Of a stretch of DNA of 64,000 bases, positions 56,004-64,000 are shown in pieces (the stretch's first letter is position 1; every line of letters begins with the position of its first letter). Below the pieces are notes generated by a model. The model saw nothing but the letters and a program-made list of their open reading frames with translations. It ran no database searches and was not told where the DNA came from. The stretch covers positions 37,881 through 101,880 of the forward strand of contig JAABRD010000013.1 of NCBI GenBank assembly GCA_011391085.1, given 5' to 3'. The DNA is from Thiotrichaceae bacterium. GTDB taxonomy: Bacteria > Pseudomonadota > Gammaproteobacteria > Beggiatoales > Beggiatoaceae. The position numbers and the translations under genes are program-made.

Positions 56004-56882
56004 ATGATGATAGAACAACGAGACTTAATTGACCAAATCTTAGAAGGAGATGCTACCACCATTCTTCAAGAGTTTCCAGAACAGTCTGTCGATTGTATGG
56101 TGACCAGCCCACCTTATTTTAATCAAAGGGATTATGGACACTCGTTGCAAATCGGTTTGGAAAAAACGGTTCCAGAATATGTGGCACGTTTGGTTCAAGT
56201 CTTTGATCAGATTTATCGAGTGCTGAAAAATTCGGGCACAGTCTGGTTAAATCTAGGTGACAAATACGAAGAGGGACAACTTCTTGGGATTCCTTGGCGA
56301 GTCGCACTGGCTTTACAGGAACGGGGTTGGATTTTGAGAACCGATATTATTTGGCATAAAGTCAATGCGATGCCACATTCTGTCACCAATCGACCCACCA
56401 CGGATCATGAGTATCTGTTCTTTTTTACGAAAACCAAAGAATATTACTATGATGCGGATGCTATTCGAGAACCTCATGTGACCTTTTCTGAACACAGTAA
56501 AATGAAGGGGGGCAGGAATCACTTTGGGAAACGCGGTAGCACCCCAGAAAGTGGTAAGAATCAAGGTAACTCGAACTTACATGATGGTCGTTGGGACCAA
56601 GCTTTTCATCCGAACGGTCGCAATAAGCGAACGGTCTGGAGTGTGCCTTTATCAAAATCTCGTGACGCCCATTTTGCAGTGTTTCCTGAGAAGTTGATTG
56701 AACCTTGCATTTTGGCCGGTTGCCCTGTGCATGGCCTCATCTTGGATCCCTTTTTTGGGTCGGGAACGACGGGAGTCGTGGCAGGAAAACATCGTCGTCA
56801 TTATGTGGGGATTGAGTTAAATCCGGAGTATATCAAACTGGCTATGGAACGGTTATCTGTTTGTGAACCTTTGTTATTCTAG
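56004..56882 (+). CDS. Site-specific DNA methyltransferase (N4-cytosine or N6-adenine)
   Basis: 292 residues from ATG 56004. Catalytic motif TSPPY at the N-terminal side (CMVTSPPYFNQRDYG) and the cofactor motif DPFFGSGTTG at the C-terminal side give the beta-class motif order. PPY preceded by S is common in N4-cytosine enzymes but does not exclude adenine. Target-recognition sequence lies between. No restriction endonuclease is adjacent; downstream on the other strand is an ATPase/TOPRIM pair. It may be an orphan enzyme or part of that defence locus. Confidence 0.88.
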   Translation: MMIEQRDLIDQILEGDATTILQEFPEQSVDCMVTSPPYFNQRDYGHSLQIGLEKTVPEYVARLVQVFDQIYRVLKNSGTVWLNLGDKYEEGQLLGIPWRVALALQERGWILRTDIIWHKVNAMPHSVTNRPTTDHEYLFFFTKTKEYYYDADAIREPHVTFSEHSKMKGGRNHFGKRGSTPESGKNQGNSNLHDGRWDQAFHPNGRNKRTVWSVPLSKSRDAHFAVFPEKLIEPCILAGCPVHGLILDPFFGSGTTGVVAGKHRRHYVGIELNPEYIKLAMERLSVCEPLLF

Positions 56883-56937
56883 TTTTTGGAAGACGGGTAA
56901 CAATGTCGCTAATTCTTTCCTAAGAACCAGCCTGAGT

Positions 56938-56998
56938 GGTGCGTGGGACGCCCCCTACCTTAACTGCTGGAGTGCAATAAGAATTATTGCACGGGCTT
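56938..56998. repeat. Half GCGTGGGACGC repeat and a GCAATAAGAATTATTGC palindrome
   Basis: GTGCGTGGGACGCCCCCTACC at 56939-56959 matches one arm of the 33320 family. TGCAATAAGAATTATTGCA at 56974-56992 is a full palindrome, ending near the stop of the minus-strand gene at 57000. Probably a terminator for both convergent genes. Confidence 0.6.
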
Positions 56999-56999
56999 A

Positions 57000-57971
57000 T
57001 TATTGCACAAACTGATACAGCGTTTTGAAGAAAATAGGAATATGATGTTCCGTATCTGATTTCTCACCTTCTTCGGCATAAAATCGTCCAATTGTCCAGG
57101 TCAACTGTTCTTTCAGCCTTTCCATTTCCGTAGGAGAGTAATTTTGATCTGGGCAAATCTGTTCTTCCCAATAGTTTTTGACTTGTTTTATCATCAACAA
57201 AGCATAAATCAGTTCCTTTTTTTGTGCTTGGTTAATGACATTTTGAAATTGAGTTAACCAACTCGACTTTAGCTGATTTAGGTTATTACAATCCAACATT
57301 GTGCAATAGCTGATACGATCACAAGCCCTTCCCAGATTCTCCCTCAAATTTGCGTCACTATCCATTGCTTCGCCCATAGCCAAATAAACATTTTCTAGTT
57401 GGAGAGGTTGCCTGTCAAAGGTCAGAGAGATTGGATAACCGTCAAACACGGATTGTAGTTCAGGTACCAGAAAATACGCTTCCTTATAAATCAAACCTGT
57501 TACCCAGATGCGATGTTGAGAAGCTTGTTGTAGATTAACCCTAGTACCTTGGTAAAGCGATTTAAAAATGGCTTCCGTATCTGGGAAGGGATAATCTTTA
57601 TCAAAAGATTGAACTTGAAGGTCCAAGTCAACAATGGCAAATAGTTTATTTGGGTTTAAATGAGAATCGTTGCGTGGGACATGATGCAGTTCCAACAATT
57701 TAAAGTAAGTCTCTAAAACATATCCTCTGCTACCACATGGAAAAAATTCAGGTCGTTTTTCAGTCCACCAATCAGGAATACAAGCCGTATAGAAATTAGC
57801 ATCAGGCATTTTTTGTAATTGCTGATAAGCATTTGGGGAACGTCGTCCTTGTATAGGAATATCTCCTTCACACAGCACCACGATTTTGTTGCGGATTTTG
57901 CTTGACCTCATGATGGCTTGGCATTGTTGTTCAATCAGTTGAACATATTCTTCTTTAGTTTGAAAATTCAT
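57000..57971 (-). CDS. TOPRIM/DUF4435-like partner of the ATPase at 57955
   Basis: 323 residues. IVVLCEGDIPIQG near residue 30 and KLFAIVDLDLQ near 110 supply the Glu and D-x-D positions of a TOPRIM-like fold; WVTGLIYKEAYFLVPEL (about 160) corresponds to the E-x-Y-L-x-P-E region of such proteins. The C-terminal half is helical with no recognised domain. It overlaps the upstream ATPase gene by 17 nt. The product is unlike the pair at 25759-27789 in sequence but alike in plan, so the two loci are related systems. Nuclease role inferred. Confidence 0.55.
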   Translation of the reverse strand: MNFQTKEEYVQLIEQQCQAIMRSSKIRNKIVVLCEGDIPIQGRRSPNAYQQLQKMPDANFYTACIPDWWTEKRPEFFPCGSRGYVLETYFKLLELHHVPRNDSHLNPNKLFAIVDLDLQVQSFDKDYPFPDTEAIFKSLYQGTRVNLQQASQHRIWVTGLIYKEAYFLVPELQSVFDGYPISLTFDRQPLQLENVYLAMGEAMDSDANLRENLGRACDRISYCTMLDCNNLNQLKSSWLTQFQNVINQAQKKELIYALLMIKQVKNYWEEQICPDQNYSPTEMERLKEQLTWTIGRFYAEEGEKSDTEHHIPIFFKTLYQFVQ

Positions 57972-59388
57972 AACCTACTTGGCAAGAAACATACTTGGCA
58001 GGAAACAGTTTAGGTTCTAAATCCTTGACATGGGCAGGTGTCACTACCTGGCATAGTTCATAAGAATGGGTAGCCAGAATGTATTGATTCTTGGGACCCC
58101 ATTTTATCAGTTCTAAAACTATCTGATATTGCCAGTCGGGGTGAAGGGCATTTTCAATTTCATCCATCATGACAATCGCGTTTTCTATATGACGATATTT
58201 TAGCCAGGCATAGATACTGAGTCTCTTTAACTCACCATGACTTAGGTCTTCGGGATAAAGTTCCTTGCCGTCTGCGGTTGTGAACTGGACACTTTCTATT
58301 ATGTCACCTTCGTCATCGCTGTTGTTTTCTATTAGACGTAATTGCGGAAGAATTTTTTTGCCGGTCGCCAACAGTTGGTTCATATCATTTGAAATTTGTT
58401 GGTAGTGATTACCATATTGACCTGTTTTTACCACTTCAGCAACATCTTGGTCACGCGCAACCTTAAATATTTCTGTGATAACTTCCGTCGAAACAACATC
58501 ATAAGTAAAAAAGCCAGGTAATTTAATTTTTGACTGTCTGAGAACTTCTTCGTAAGAAGAATCACAAATTTCAGTCCCAAATAATAGTTTTCTATCACTC
58601 GGTGACAGAAAAAGATAAACCTGGGTAGAGGGCGCTACTAAAAAAATGTTGTCAGCCAGTTTGTATAAAAAAGACTCTGTTTCACTTACCTCCATGTCAG
58701 TAATACGACAAAGCAAAGATTGTTTTTCAGCATTTGAATAGCCAGTTATAGGCAACAACCTTTCTGTATTTAAAAATTCCATGATGTTCTCAGCTATGGG
58801 ATGCACCATGGCGTATTCTTGTTCTTTTCGTTTTAGTTCTGCATTTATGGTTTTCCTTTGTTGGTCCATTTTCCTCATTTCCTTCAGCAAAGTCTTTTTT
58901 TCGAGAACATCAGTCATCTCGGCGGTTGTCAGACGAAGAAATCCCATTCCATGGTTTAAACTGGAGATACCTGTTGTAATTTTTCTCCGTTCTTCCTTTA
59001 TGGATTGTTCTCTAAATAAAAAAGAAAATGAAATATTATCACTAGCTGTAGTATCATTTAACTTTAAAGAGTCGAGAAAGGTATCATTGCAACATAAAAA
59101 CTCAATCTGCACGACCTTTTCCCCATCCCAAATATCCATTTTAGCCAACACTTTATGGCTTTCTCCTTCTGGAATAAAGACTTGTGCTAGCAGATTTTTT
59201 AAAAAAGGCAATCTGTCAGGATGAGTGGAACAGTGCAACAACACAAAAATCAACTGCAACAAGGTGCTTTTACCCCCCCCATTTTGACTGCCCAGGGGAA
59301 ACACTTTGGGGATAAAATCCTTTTCAAATTCTATATCGACATTTTTTAAAGCCCGAAATTCGGGGACTTGAACGCGAAGTAAGTGCAT
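57955..59388 (-). CDS. ABC/SMC-type AAA ATPase with coiled-coil insert
   Basis: 477 residues. Walker A GSQNGGGKST near 33-42, an ABC-like signature LSHGELKRLS near 375, Walker B VMMDEIENALHP near 400 and the H-loop ATHSYE near 437. A coiled coil of about 60 residues (EMRKMDQQRKTINAELKRKE) lies near 170-200. This is larger than the ATPase at 25759. The next gene overlaps it by 17 nt. Defence function is inferred from the ATPase/TOPRIM pairing and the neighbouring DNA methyltransferase. Confidence 0.75.
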   Translation of the reverse strand: MHLLRVQVPEFRALKNVDIEFEKDFIPKVFPLGSQNGGGKSTLLQLIFVLLHCSTHPDRLPFLKNLLAQVFIPEGESHKVLAKMDIWDGEKVVQIEFLCCNDTFLDSLKLNDTTASDNISFSFLFREQSIKEERRKITTGISSLNHGMGFLRLTTAEMTDVLEKKTLLKEMRKMDQQRKTINAELKRKEQEYAMVHPIAENIMEFLNTERLLPITGYSNAEKQSLLCRITDMEVSETESFLYKLADNIFLVAPSTQVYLFLSPSDRKLLFGTEICDSSYEEVLRQSKIKLPGFFTYDVVSTEVITEIFKVARDQDVAEVVKTGQYGNHYQQISNDMNQLLATGKKILPQLRLIENNSDDEGDIIESVQFTTADGKELYPEDLSHGELKRLSIYAWLKYRHIENAIVMMDEIENALHPDWQYQIVLELIKWGPKNQYILATHSYELCQVVTPAHVKDLEPKLFPAKYVSCQVGYEFSN

Positions 59389-59583
59389 AAAATTTTCTCC
59401 ATCAGGTTACGAGTTTAACAAATTTATTGTGGGGTGCAATTTTAAAAATGTCAAGTGGATGAATTTTTACCATGATAGATTTCGTTTTGTCAAAATGGCA
59501 CTACGAACATCACCCCCTTGTACCACACCACCAAAACGAGTAATCTTTCCAACTCTTGAACCACCGAAAAAATTTAAGACCCC

Positions 59584-60201
59584 ATGACAACCAGCAGCCA
59601 ACGTTGGCTTTCCGAACATCGCAACGACACTTATGTAAAACAAGCCCAGCAAGCCGGCTACCGGTCCCGGGCCGTGTATAAATTAGCACAAATCGACGCC
59701 CGTGACCATCTCTTGCATCCAGATATGACCGTCATTGATTTAGGGGCCGCCCCAGGGGGTTGGTCGCAATGGGTGATTCAACGACTGGCAAACCGAGTAC
59801 GAGTGTTTGCCTTAGACATCTTACCGATGGACCCTTTGCCTGGCGTGACCTTTATTCAAGGCGATTTTAGCGAATCCCAAGTGCTAAATGAGTTATTGCA
59901 ACAACTCGATTCTCACCCAGTACACCTAGTTATGTCCGATATGTCCCCCAACCTCAGTGGCATCAAAGACGTTGACCAAGCACGGGCAATGTTATTAGTA
60001 GAACTGGCCAGAGATTTGGCCTTTCAGGTATTGGCACCAGATGGACATTTTTTGACAAAAGTTTTCCAAGGTGAAGGATTGGATTTTTATATTAGAGAAT
60101 TAAGAAGTGCTTTTCAAGAGGTAGTGTTGCGAAAACCACAAGCCTCTCGACAACGGTCGTCTGAATTGTATATAGTGGCAAAACGGTTTCGGCAACCTTG
60201 A
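59584..60201 (+). CDS. rlmE: 23S rRNA 2'-O-ribose U2552 methyltransferase RlmE
   Basis: 205 residues. Catalytic tetrad K33, D119, K159, E194 (in YKL, MSDMSP, FLTKVF, SSELYIVAK), the same spacing as E. coli RlmE minus five residues. SAM motif DLGAAPGGWSQ at 52-62. It methylates U2552 of 23S rRNA in the A-site helix. Upstream of ftsH, the conserved gammaproteobacterial order. The start has no good Shine-Dalgarno. Confidence 0.96.
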   Translation: MTTSSQRWLSEHRNDTYVKQAQQAGYRSRAVYKLAQIDARDHLLHPDMTVIDLGAAPGGWSQWVIQRLANRVRVFALDILPMDPLPGVTFIQGDFSESQVLNELLQQLDSHPVHLVMSDMSPNLSGIKDVDQARAMLLVELARDLAFQVLAPDGHFLTKVFQGEGLDFYIRELRSAFQEVVLRKPQASRQRSSELYIVAKRFRQP

Positions 60202-60210
60202 ATTTAAGCA

Positions 60211-60297
60211 CCACCGGACTGGAGGCTTTAGCCGGTGGAAGGTAGGCATACCTTCAAAATAGGGGCAACCCACCGGCTAAAGCCTCTAGTCCACCGG
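60211..60297. repeat. 28-bp CCACCGGACTGGAGGCTTTAG palindrome
   Basis: Left arm 60211-60238, right arm 60270-60297, one mismatch. It begins 9 bp after the rlmE stop. Other copies at 23310 (half), 29613-29680 and 47545-47570 (half). Possible terminator. Confidence 0.8.
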
Positions 60298-60414
60298 TAG
60301 TATTTTGAAAGTAACCAAACTCGCCCTCTTGTTTTTTTTTTAACCATGCCTATAATCTACAATGTGAACAATCTTAATTCACGACACTGTTAGGATTCAC
60401 GCAACCATGCCCTA

Positions 60415-60451
60415 AAGAAACTAAGTTTCTTTAAAGAAAGTTAGTTTCTCA
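60415..60451. repeat. GAAACTAAGTTTCTTT palindrome upstream of ftsH
   Basis: GAAACTAAGTTTCTTT and AAAGAAAGTTAGTTTC around a short loop, 75 bp upstream of the ftsH start. The 60202-60527 gap has no gene. Confidence 0.7.
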
Positions 60452-60527
60452 TCGCCTTTGCGTAAACCCCGACTACATAACATAACTCCAGTTTAACATT
60501 CCATTTAAATCAAAGAGGTATCTACTT

Positions 60528-62462
60528 GTGAATGACATGGCAAAAAACCTACTGCTATGGGTGGTTATCGCCCTAGTTCTGATGATGGTTTTTAACAACT
60601 TTGGCCCGCGTCCCACCGTCACTCAACCCATCGAATATTCGCGATTTATCAACGATGTGCAACAAGGACGAGTGCAAAAAGTTGAAATTGATGACGATCT
60701 GATCCGAGGCATTAATCAAGATGGTCAACCTTTCCTCACTTACAATCCAGGCGACCCCGGTTTGATTGGTGACTTGTTAAAATATAACGTCGTCATCGAC
60801 ACCCGTGTGCCAGAACAACAATCTTTACTGATGCAAATCTTCATCTCCTGGTTTCCCATGTTATTACTGTTTGGCATCCTCATTTTCTTCATGCGGCAAA
60901 TGCAAGGAGGAGGCGGCCGCGGTGCTTTATCCTTTGGGAAAAGCCGCGCCCGGATGGTTGAAGAAGACCAAGTGAAAATCACGTTTGCCGACGTGGCAGG
61001 CGTGGATGAAGCCAAAGAGGAAGTGAAGGAACTGGTCGATTTTTTACGTGACCCTGCTAAATTCCAAAACTTAGGCGGGAAAATTCCTCGTGGTGTCTTA
61101 CTGGTCGGTTCCCCTGGCACTGGGAAAACTTTATTGGCGAAAGCCATCGCAGGGGAAGCCAAAGTTCCCTTCTTCACCATCTCAGGTTCCGACTTCGTCG
61201 AAATGTTTGTCGGCGTGGGCGCCTCCAGAGTGCGCGATATGTTTGAACAAGCCAAAAAACATTCTCCTTGCATTGTCTTCATTGACGAAATTGATGCGGT
61301 CGGTCGGCATCGCGGCGCAGGTTTAGGTGGAGGACATGATGAAAGAGAACAAACGCTTAACCAACTGCTGGTAGAAATGGATGGTTTTGAAGGCAATGAA
61401 GGAGTTATCGTCATTGCAGCCACGAATCGCCCAGATGTCCTCGACCCTGCTTTATTACGCCCAGGCCGCTTTGACCGCCAAGTGGTCGTTCCCTTACCTG
61501 ACATTCGGGGACGTGAACAAATTCTCAAAGTTCACATGCGTAAAGTTCCCATTGGTGACGATGTGAAACCCAATCTCATTGCCCGTGGTACCCCCGGTTT
61601 TTCTGGTGCCGACTTAGCTAATCTCGTCAATGAATCAGCCCTCTTTGCGGCCCGTGCTAACAAACGTTTGGTAGGCATGGAAGAATTTGAGAAGGCCAAA
61701 GACAAGATTATGATGGGGACCGAACGTCGTTCTATGGTCATGAGTGACGAGGAGAAGAAACTGACCGCTTACCATGAGGCAGGACACGCGATTATCGGTC
61801 GTCTGGTGCCAAAACATGACCCCGTGTATAAGGTCAGCATCATTCCCAGAGGACGTGCATTGGGGGTGACCATGTTCCTCCCAGAAACGGACCGGCTGAG
61901 TTACAGCAAAGAATTTTTGGAAAGTCAAATTTCCAGTATCTTTGGTGGACGCATTGCGGAAGAACTGATATTTGGTTCTGAAGCGGTCACTACCGGCGCC
62001 ACGAACGATATTCAACGTGCTACCGAAATCGCCCGCAATATGGTCACCAAATGGGGTTTGTCCGAACGTTTGGGGCCGTTGACTTATGGGGAAGACCATG
62101 GCGAAGTGTTCTTAGGTCATACCGTCACTCAACACAAACTGCTTTCCGACGAGACTGCCCACGTCATTGATGAAGAAATTCGGTCCTTTATAGACCGTAA
62201 CTATGCCCGTGCCGAGAAACTTCTCAAGGAAAATCTCCAGATTTTGCATCTCATGGCAGAAGCCTTGATAAAATACGAAACGTTGGACAGTGAACAAATC
62301 GATGCCCTCATGGAAAGCAAGACGCCTAGCCCACCAAAGGGTTGGGATGAGAATGGGGATAACGGTGTAGCCTCTAAGAAAGCGAATACCACTGCGGAAG
62401 TTCATACCCTGCAACCCAAGAAGAATGGGAAGATTGGGGGACCGGCGGCAACTTCGAACTAA
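60528..62462 (+). CDS. ftsH: ATP-dependent zinc metalloprotease FtsH
   Basis: 644 residues. The GTG at 60528 is chosen because AGAGG at 60514-60518 is 9 nt away; ATG 60537 is too far. Two membrane helices (about 8-22 and 105-122) enclose a periplasmic segment. Walker A GSPGTGKT at 194-201, AAA second region [13 protein letters not shown], arginine-rich RPGRFDRQ, and the zinc site HEAGH at 416-420. FtsH degrades membrane and regulatory proteins, including LpxC and sigma-32. Located between rlmE and folP as in E. coli. Confidence 0.98.
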   Translation: MNDMAKNLLLWVVIALVLMMVFNNFGPRPTVTQPIEYSRFINDVQQGRVQKVEIDDDLIRGINQDGQPFLTYNPGDPGLIGDLLKYNVVIDTRVPEQQSLLMQIFISWFPMLLLFGILIFFMRQMQGGGGRGALSFGKSRARMVEEDQVKITFADVAGVDEAKEEVKELVDFLRDPAKFQNLGGKIPRGVLLVGSPGTGKTLLAKAIAGEAKVPFFTISGSDFVEMFVGVGASRVRDMFEQAKKHSPCIVFIDEIDAVGRHRGAGLGGGHDEREQTLNQLLVEMDGFEGNEGVIVIAATNRPDVLDPALLRPGRFDRQVVVPLPDIRGREQILKVHMRKVPIGDDVKPNLIARGTPGFSGADLANLVNESALFAARANKRLVGMEEFEKAKDKIMMGTERRSMVMSDEEKKLTAYHEAGHAIIGRLVPKHDPVYKVSIIPRGRALGVTMFLPETDRLSYSKEFLESQISSIFGGRIAEELIFGSEAVTTGATNDIQRATEIARNMVTKWGLSERLGPLTYGEDHGEVFLGHTVTQHKLLSDETAHVIDEEIRSFIDRNYARAEKLLKENLQILHLMAEALIKYETLDSEQIDALMESKTPSPPKGWDENGDNGVASKKANTTAEVHTLQPKKNGKIGGPAATSN

Positions 62463-62470
62463 GGTAGTTG

Positions 62471-62628
62471 GGTAGTGATGCAATTCTTTGTGAGATGTTT
62501 ACCCTCACCCCCAGCCCCTCTCCCAGGGGGAGAGGGGTGAAAACTACGGGTATCGCTGTTCTCTCCACGCCCGTAGGGGCAGGGGGTGGGTGGGGGGAAG
62601 TGTCTATCACTCACATTGCATCACTACC
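62471..62628. mobile_element. MITE-like element, copy 10, GC-rich interior (158 bp), 6/8 target duplication
   Basis: Ends GGTAGTGATGCAAT and ATTGCATCACTACC. Flanks GGTAGTTG and AGTTGTTG. The interior has CCCTCACCCCCAGCCCCTCTC and further G-rich tracts. It lies 8 bp after the ftsH stop. Confidence 0.85.
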
Positions 62629-62712
62629 AGTTGTTGTTACACTTTGAAAATCCAAATTCAGGAGTCCGAAGCGTGGCTTTACCCGAAAATCACGCTTTGA
62701 ACCCCTGACTAC

Positions 62713-62763
62713 TCCTATATCCACTATCCACTATCCGCTATCCGCTATCCACTATCCACTATA
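62713..62763. repeat. CTATCCACTATCCGC tandem array
   Basis: Several copies of CTATCC(A/G)CTATCCACT just before the folP start. The same unit forms arrays at 29577-29753. The 62463-62766 gap otherwise holds MITE copy 10 and an AAGCGTGG/CACGCTTTG inverted repeat. Confidence 0.75.
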
Positions 62764-62766
62764 TTT

Positions 62767-63588
62767 ATGATGTTCACCGTCCCTTTTTTCCACTCTCCCA
62801 AAGTCATGGGCATTTTAAATGTAACCCCCGATTCCTTTTCGGATGGCGGAGATTTTTTTTCGCAAGAAGCGGCCTTTTTACGCGCACTTCAAATGGCTGA
62901 AGAAGGCGCGGAAATTATTGATATAGGTGGTGAATCCACCCGCCCCGGTGCCGCTTCGGTTTCGGTTCAAGAAGAACTTGATCGAGTGATTCCTCTCGTT
63001 GAAAAAATTCATGCCGAATTGCCTCTCTTCATTTCGGTGGACACCAGCAAAGCCGAGGTGATGCGCGAAGCCATTGCCGCGGGGGCACAAATGATTAATG
63101 ATGTGGCAGCTTTACGTTATGAAGGTAGTTTGGAAGTGATAGCTTCCTCCCCAAATGTATATGTGTGCTTGATGCACATGCCGGGTAATCCAAGAACGAT
63201 GCAAGAAAATCCGCAGTATGAAGATGTCGTTTTCGAGGTGAACACTTTTTTGCAAGACCGTCTTCAAACTTGTCTAACCGCCGGTATCTCTTCCTCTCGA
63301 ATCTTGATTGATCCTGGGTTTGGGTTTGGGAAGACGTTTGAACATAATTTGCAACTGATGAATCAATTACAAACCTTTACTTCCCTGAGTTATCCCGTTT
63401 TGATTGGTGTATCACGAAAGTCTATGTTAGGCAAAATTTTAAATAAACCTGTGTCAGAACGCCTGTATGGAGGTTTGGCATTGGCCGTGTTGGCCCTTCG
63501 TCAGGGTGTGAAAGTGATTCGTACTCATGAAGTGGCGCCCACAGTGGATGTGATAAAGGTGACACAGGCGTTATTGAATCAAACATGA
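62767..63588 (+). CDS. folP: Dihydropteroate synthase
   Basis: 273 residues, standard length. Joins p-aminobenzoate to the pterin pyrophosphate in folate synthesis. Signatures: MGILNVTPDSFSDGGDF at 14-30, GGESTRPGA near 60, DTSKAEV near 97, INDVAALRY near 115, DPGFGFGKTFEHN near 185 and IRTHEVA near the end. ATG 62767 or 62770; both fit. Order ftsH-folP agrees with gammaproteobacteria. Confidence 0.97.
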   Translation: MMFTVPFFHSPKVMGILNVTPDSFSDGGDFFSQEAAFLRALQMAEEGAEIIDIGGESTRPGAASVSVQEELDRVIPLVEKIHAELPLFISVDTSKAEVMREAIAAGAQMINDVAALRYEGSLEVIASSPNVYVCLMHMPGNPRTMQENPQYEDVVFEVNTFLQDRLQTCLTAGISSSRILIDPGFGFGKTFEHNLQLMNQLQTFTSLSYPVLIGVSRKSMLGKILNKPVSERLYGGLALAVLALRQGVKVIRTHEVAPTVDVIKVTQALLNQT

Positions 63589-63602
63589 GAAACAAAGTCG
63601 AG

Positions 63603-63660
63603 TAGGGTGGGCAACAGGTTTATTGTTGTCCACCAGAAATTTTAATAGATGGTGGGCAAA
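63603..63660. repeat. GTAGGGTGGGCAACAGG repeat after folP
   Basis: GTAGGGTGGGCAACAGGTTT and TTGTTGTCCACC, with another GGTGGGCAAA at 63651. Family as at 8800, 9886, 12139 and 37602. Likely terminator region of folP. Confidence 0.65.
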
Positions 63661-63709
63661 AAAACACTTGCATGGTGATAGAGAAATACATCTTCTCTTA
63701 CTAGAGATT

Positions 63710-63830
63710 AGGTATTCCCCCCACCCCAAACCGTGCGGGAAACTTTCGCTTCACACGGCTTTCAAAGATTTTGGTCGGGGCTTGGCTTCCCCAATGACCA
63801 CCAGCCGTTTTTAAAAAAAACGGTTGGCCT
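63710..63830 (-). ncRNA. Group II intron-like RNA segment (minus strand), probable fragment
   Basis: On the minus strand GCCGTGTGAAGCGAAAGTTT then CCCGCACGGTTTGGGG form the hairpin typically seen close to group II intron reverse-transcriptase genes, preceded by TTGGGGAAGCCAAGCCCCGACC. No reverse-transcriptase frame is in the window; it would lie past either side or be lost. The remaining 63831-64000 has no identifiable gene. Confidence 0.4.
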
Positions 63831-64000
63831 TAACTCACGGCCTTTGTAGATGAGTAACCCGTTTTAGTAGCGTAAGCTAATCATCAAGTTGATTCTCCTA
63901 TGGTAAAATATAGGCTCTCAATCTACAACCTTGATGCTGGTTAAAAATCCAAAGAACTCATTTGAATTAAGAAACCTCCTAGCGTACTTTTGTTCCATTC

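Noticed and set aside
59467..59652. Minus-strand frame upstream of rlmE, where yhbY lies in E. coli
   Set aside because: No similarity to YhbY or any known family; short, and overlaps the rlmE start.
60740..61528. 262-residue minus-strand frame opposite ftsH
   Set aside because: It is the complement of highly conserved AAA domain codons; no recognisable protein and no start signal.

Overview
The window looks like chromosomal DNA of a gammaproteobacterium. The order rlmE-ftsH-folP, the neighbours dapA and bamC, and typical aroC, gltX, hemJ and tamA genes all point there. The accessory content resembles that of large or filamentous sulfur bacteria (Beggiatoaceae/Thiotrichales): caspase-like and CHAT proteases, many PIN-domain toxin modules, long hybrid kinases and very many palindromic intergenic repeats. 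That assignment is an inference from gene content; no rRNA or taxon-specific marker is present.

Layout. 1-12.1 kb is a conflict/toxin-antitoxin island. It starts with the tail of an effector-associated-domain protein, then a vWA-MoxR-VMAP ternary conflict system (VMAP protein 1206-2621, MoxR ATPase 2646-3611, a small protein, and a vWA protein fused to an FGE/C-type-lectin domain 5220-7709). The C-terminus of the vWA-FGE protein has the form of a diversity-generating-retroelement variable region. Two paralogous PIN modules flank the VMAP/MoxR genes, and further PIN pairs, a lone HigA-type antitoxin and a YoeB pair follow. 12.2-23.3 kb holds a membrane protein, a SET protein, three sensor kinases and a double Phd-like antitoxin. 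23.3-31.8 kb is mostly housekeeping (lipid A acyltransferase, aroC, hemJ, dapA, bamC, alkD) with an ATPase/TOPRIM pair inserted. 31.8-47.4 kb is a block of exported or surface proteins, mostly on the minus strand (PPC, TPS haemagglutinin, DUF4114/vWA, a 1488-residue NHL-caspase protein, DUF1554), with a Sel1/PIN pair, a small winged-helix protein and an Rpn-type nuclease among them. 47.7-51.9 kb is a possible signalling operon: exported caspase, ECF sigma factor, single-pass membrane protein and CHAT lipoprotein. 52.2-63.6 kb holds tamA, gltX, a DNA methyltransferase next to a second ATPase/TOPRIM pair, then rlmE, ftsH and folP. The right end carries a group II intron-like hairpin on the minus strand.

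Repeats dominate the gaps. The best defined is a non-autonomous transposable element (75-165 bp, ends GGTAGTGATGCAAT) with 11 copies; four copies other than the one in vapC have clear or exact 8-bp target duplications, the vapC copy is also exact, and others are near matches. One copy rewrote the end of a vapC gene, and the paralogous vapC shows the empty-site sequence. Other families (GTGGGCAACAGG, GGTGGATTAAGCG, GCAATAAGAATTATTGC, ACCTGACAGGTCT, TCCAAAACCTGTTTTGGA and others) are perfect or near-perfect palindromes that mostly sit just after stop codons. One is built into the tamA reading frame.

The most notable systems are the VMAP ternary conflict system with a putative hypervariable lectin tip, and the caspase/sigma/membrane/CHAT cluster, which may be a protease-gated sigma-factor switch. 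No tRNA, rRNA, CRISPR array, transposase or reverse transcriptase was recognised.
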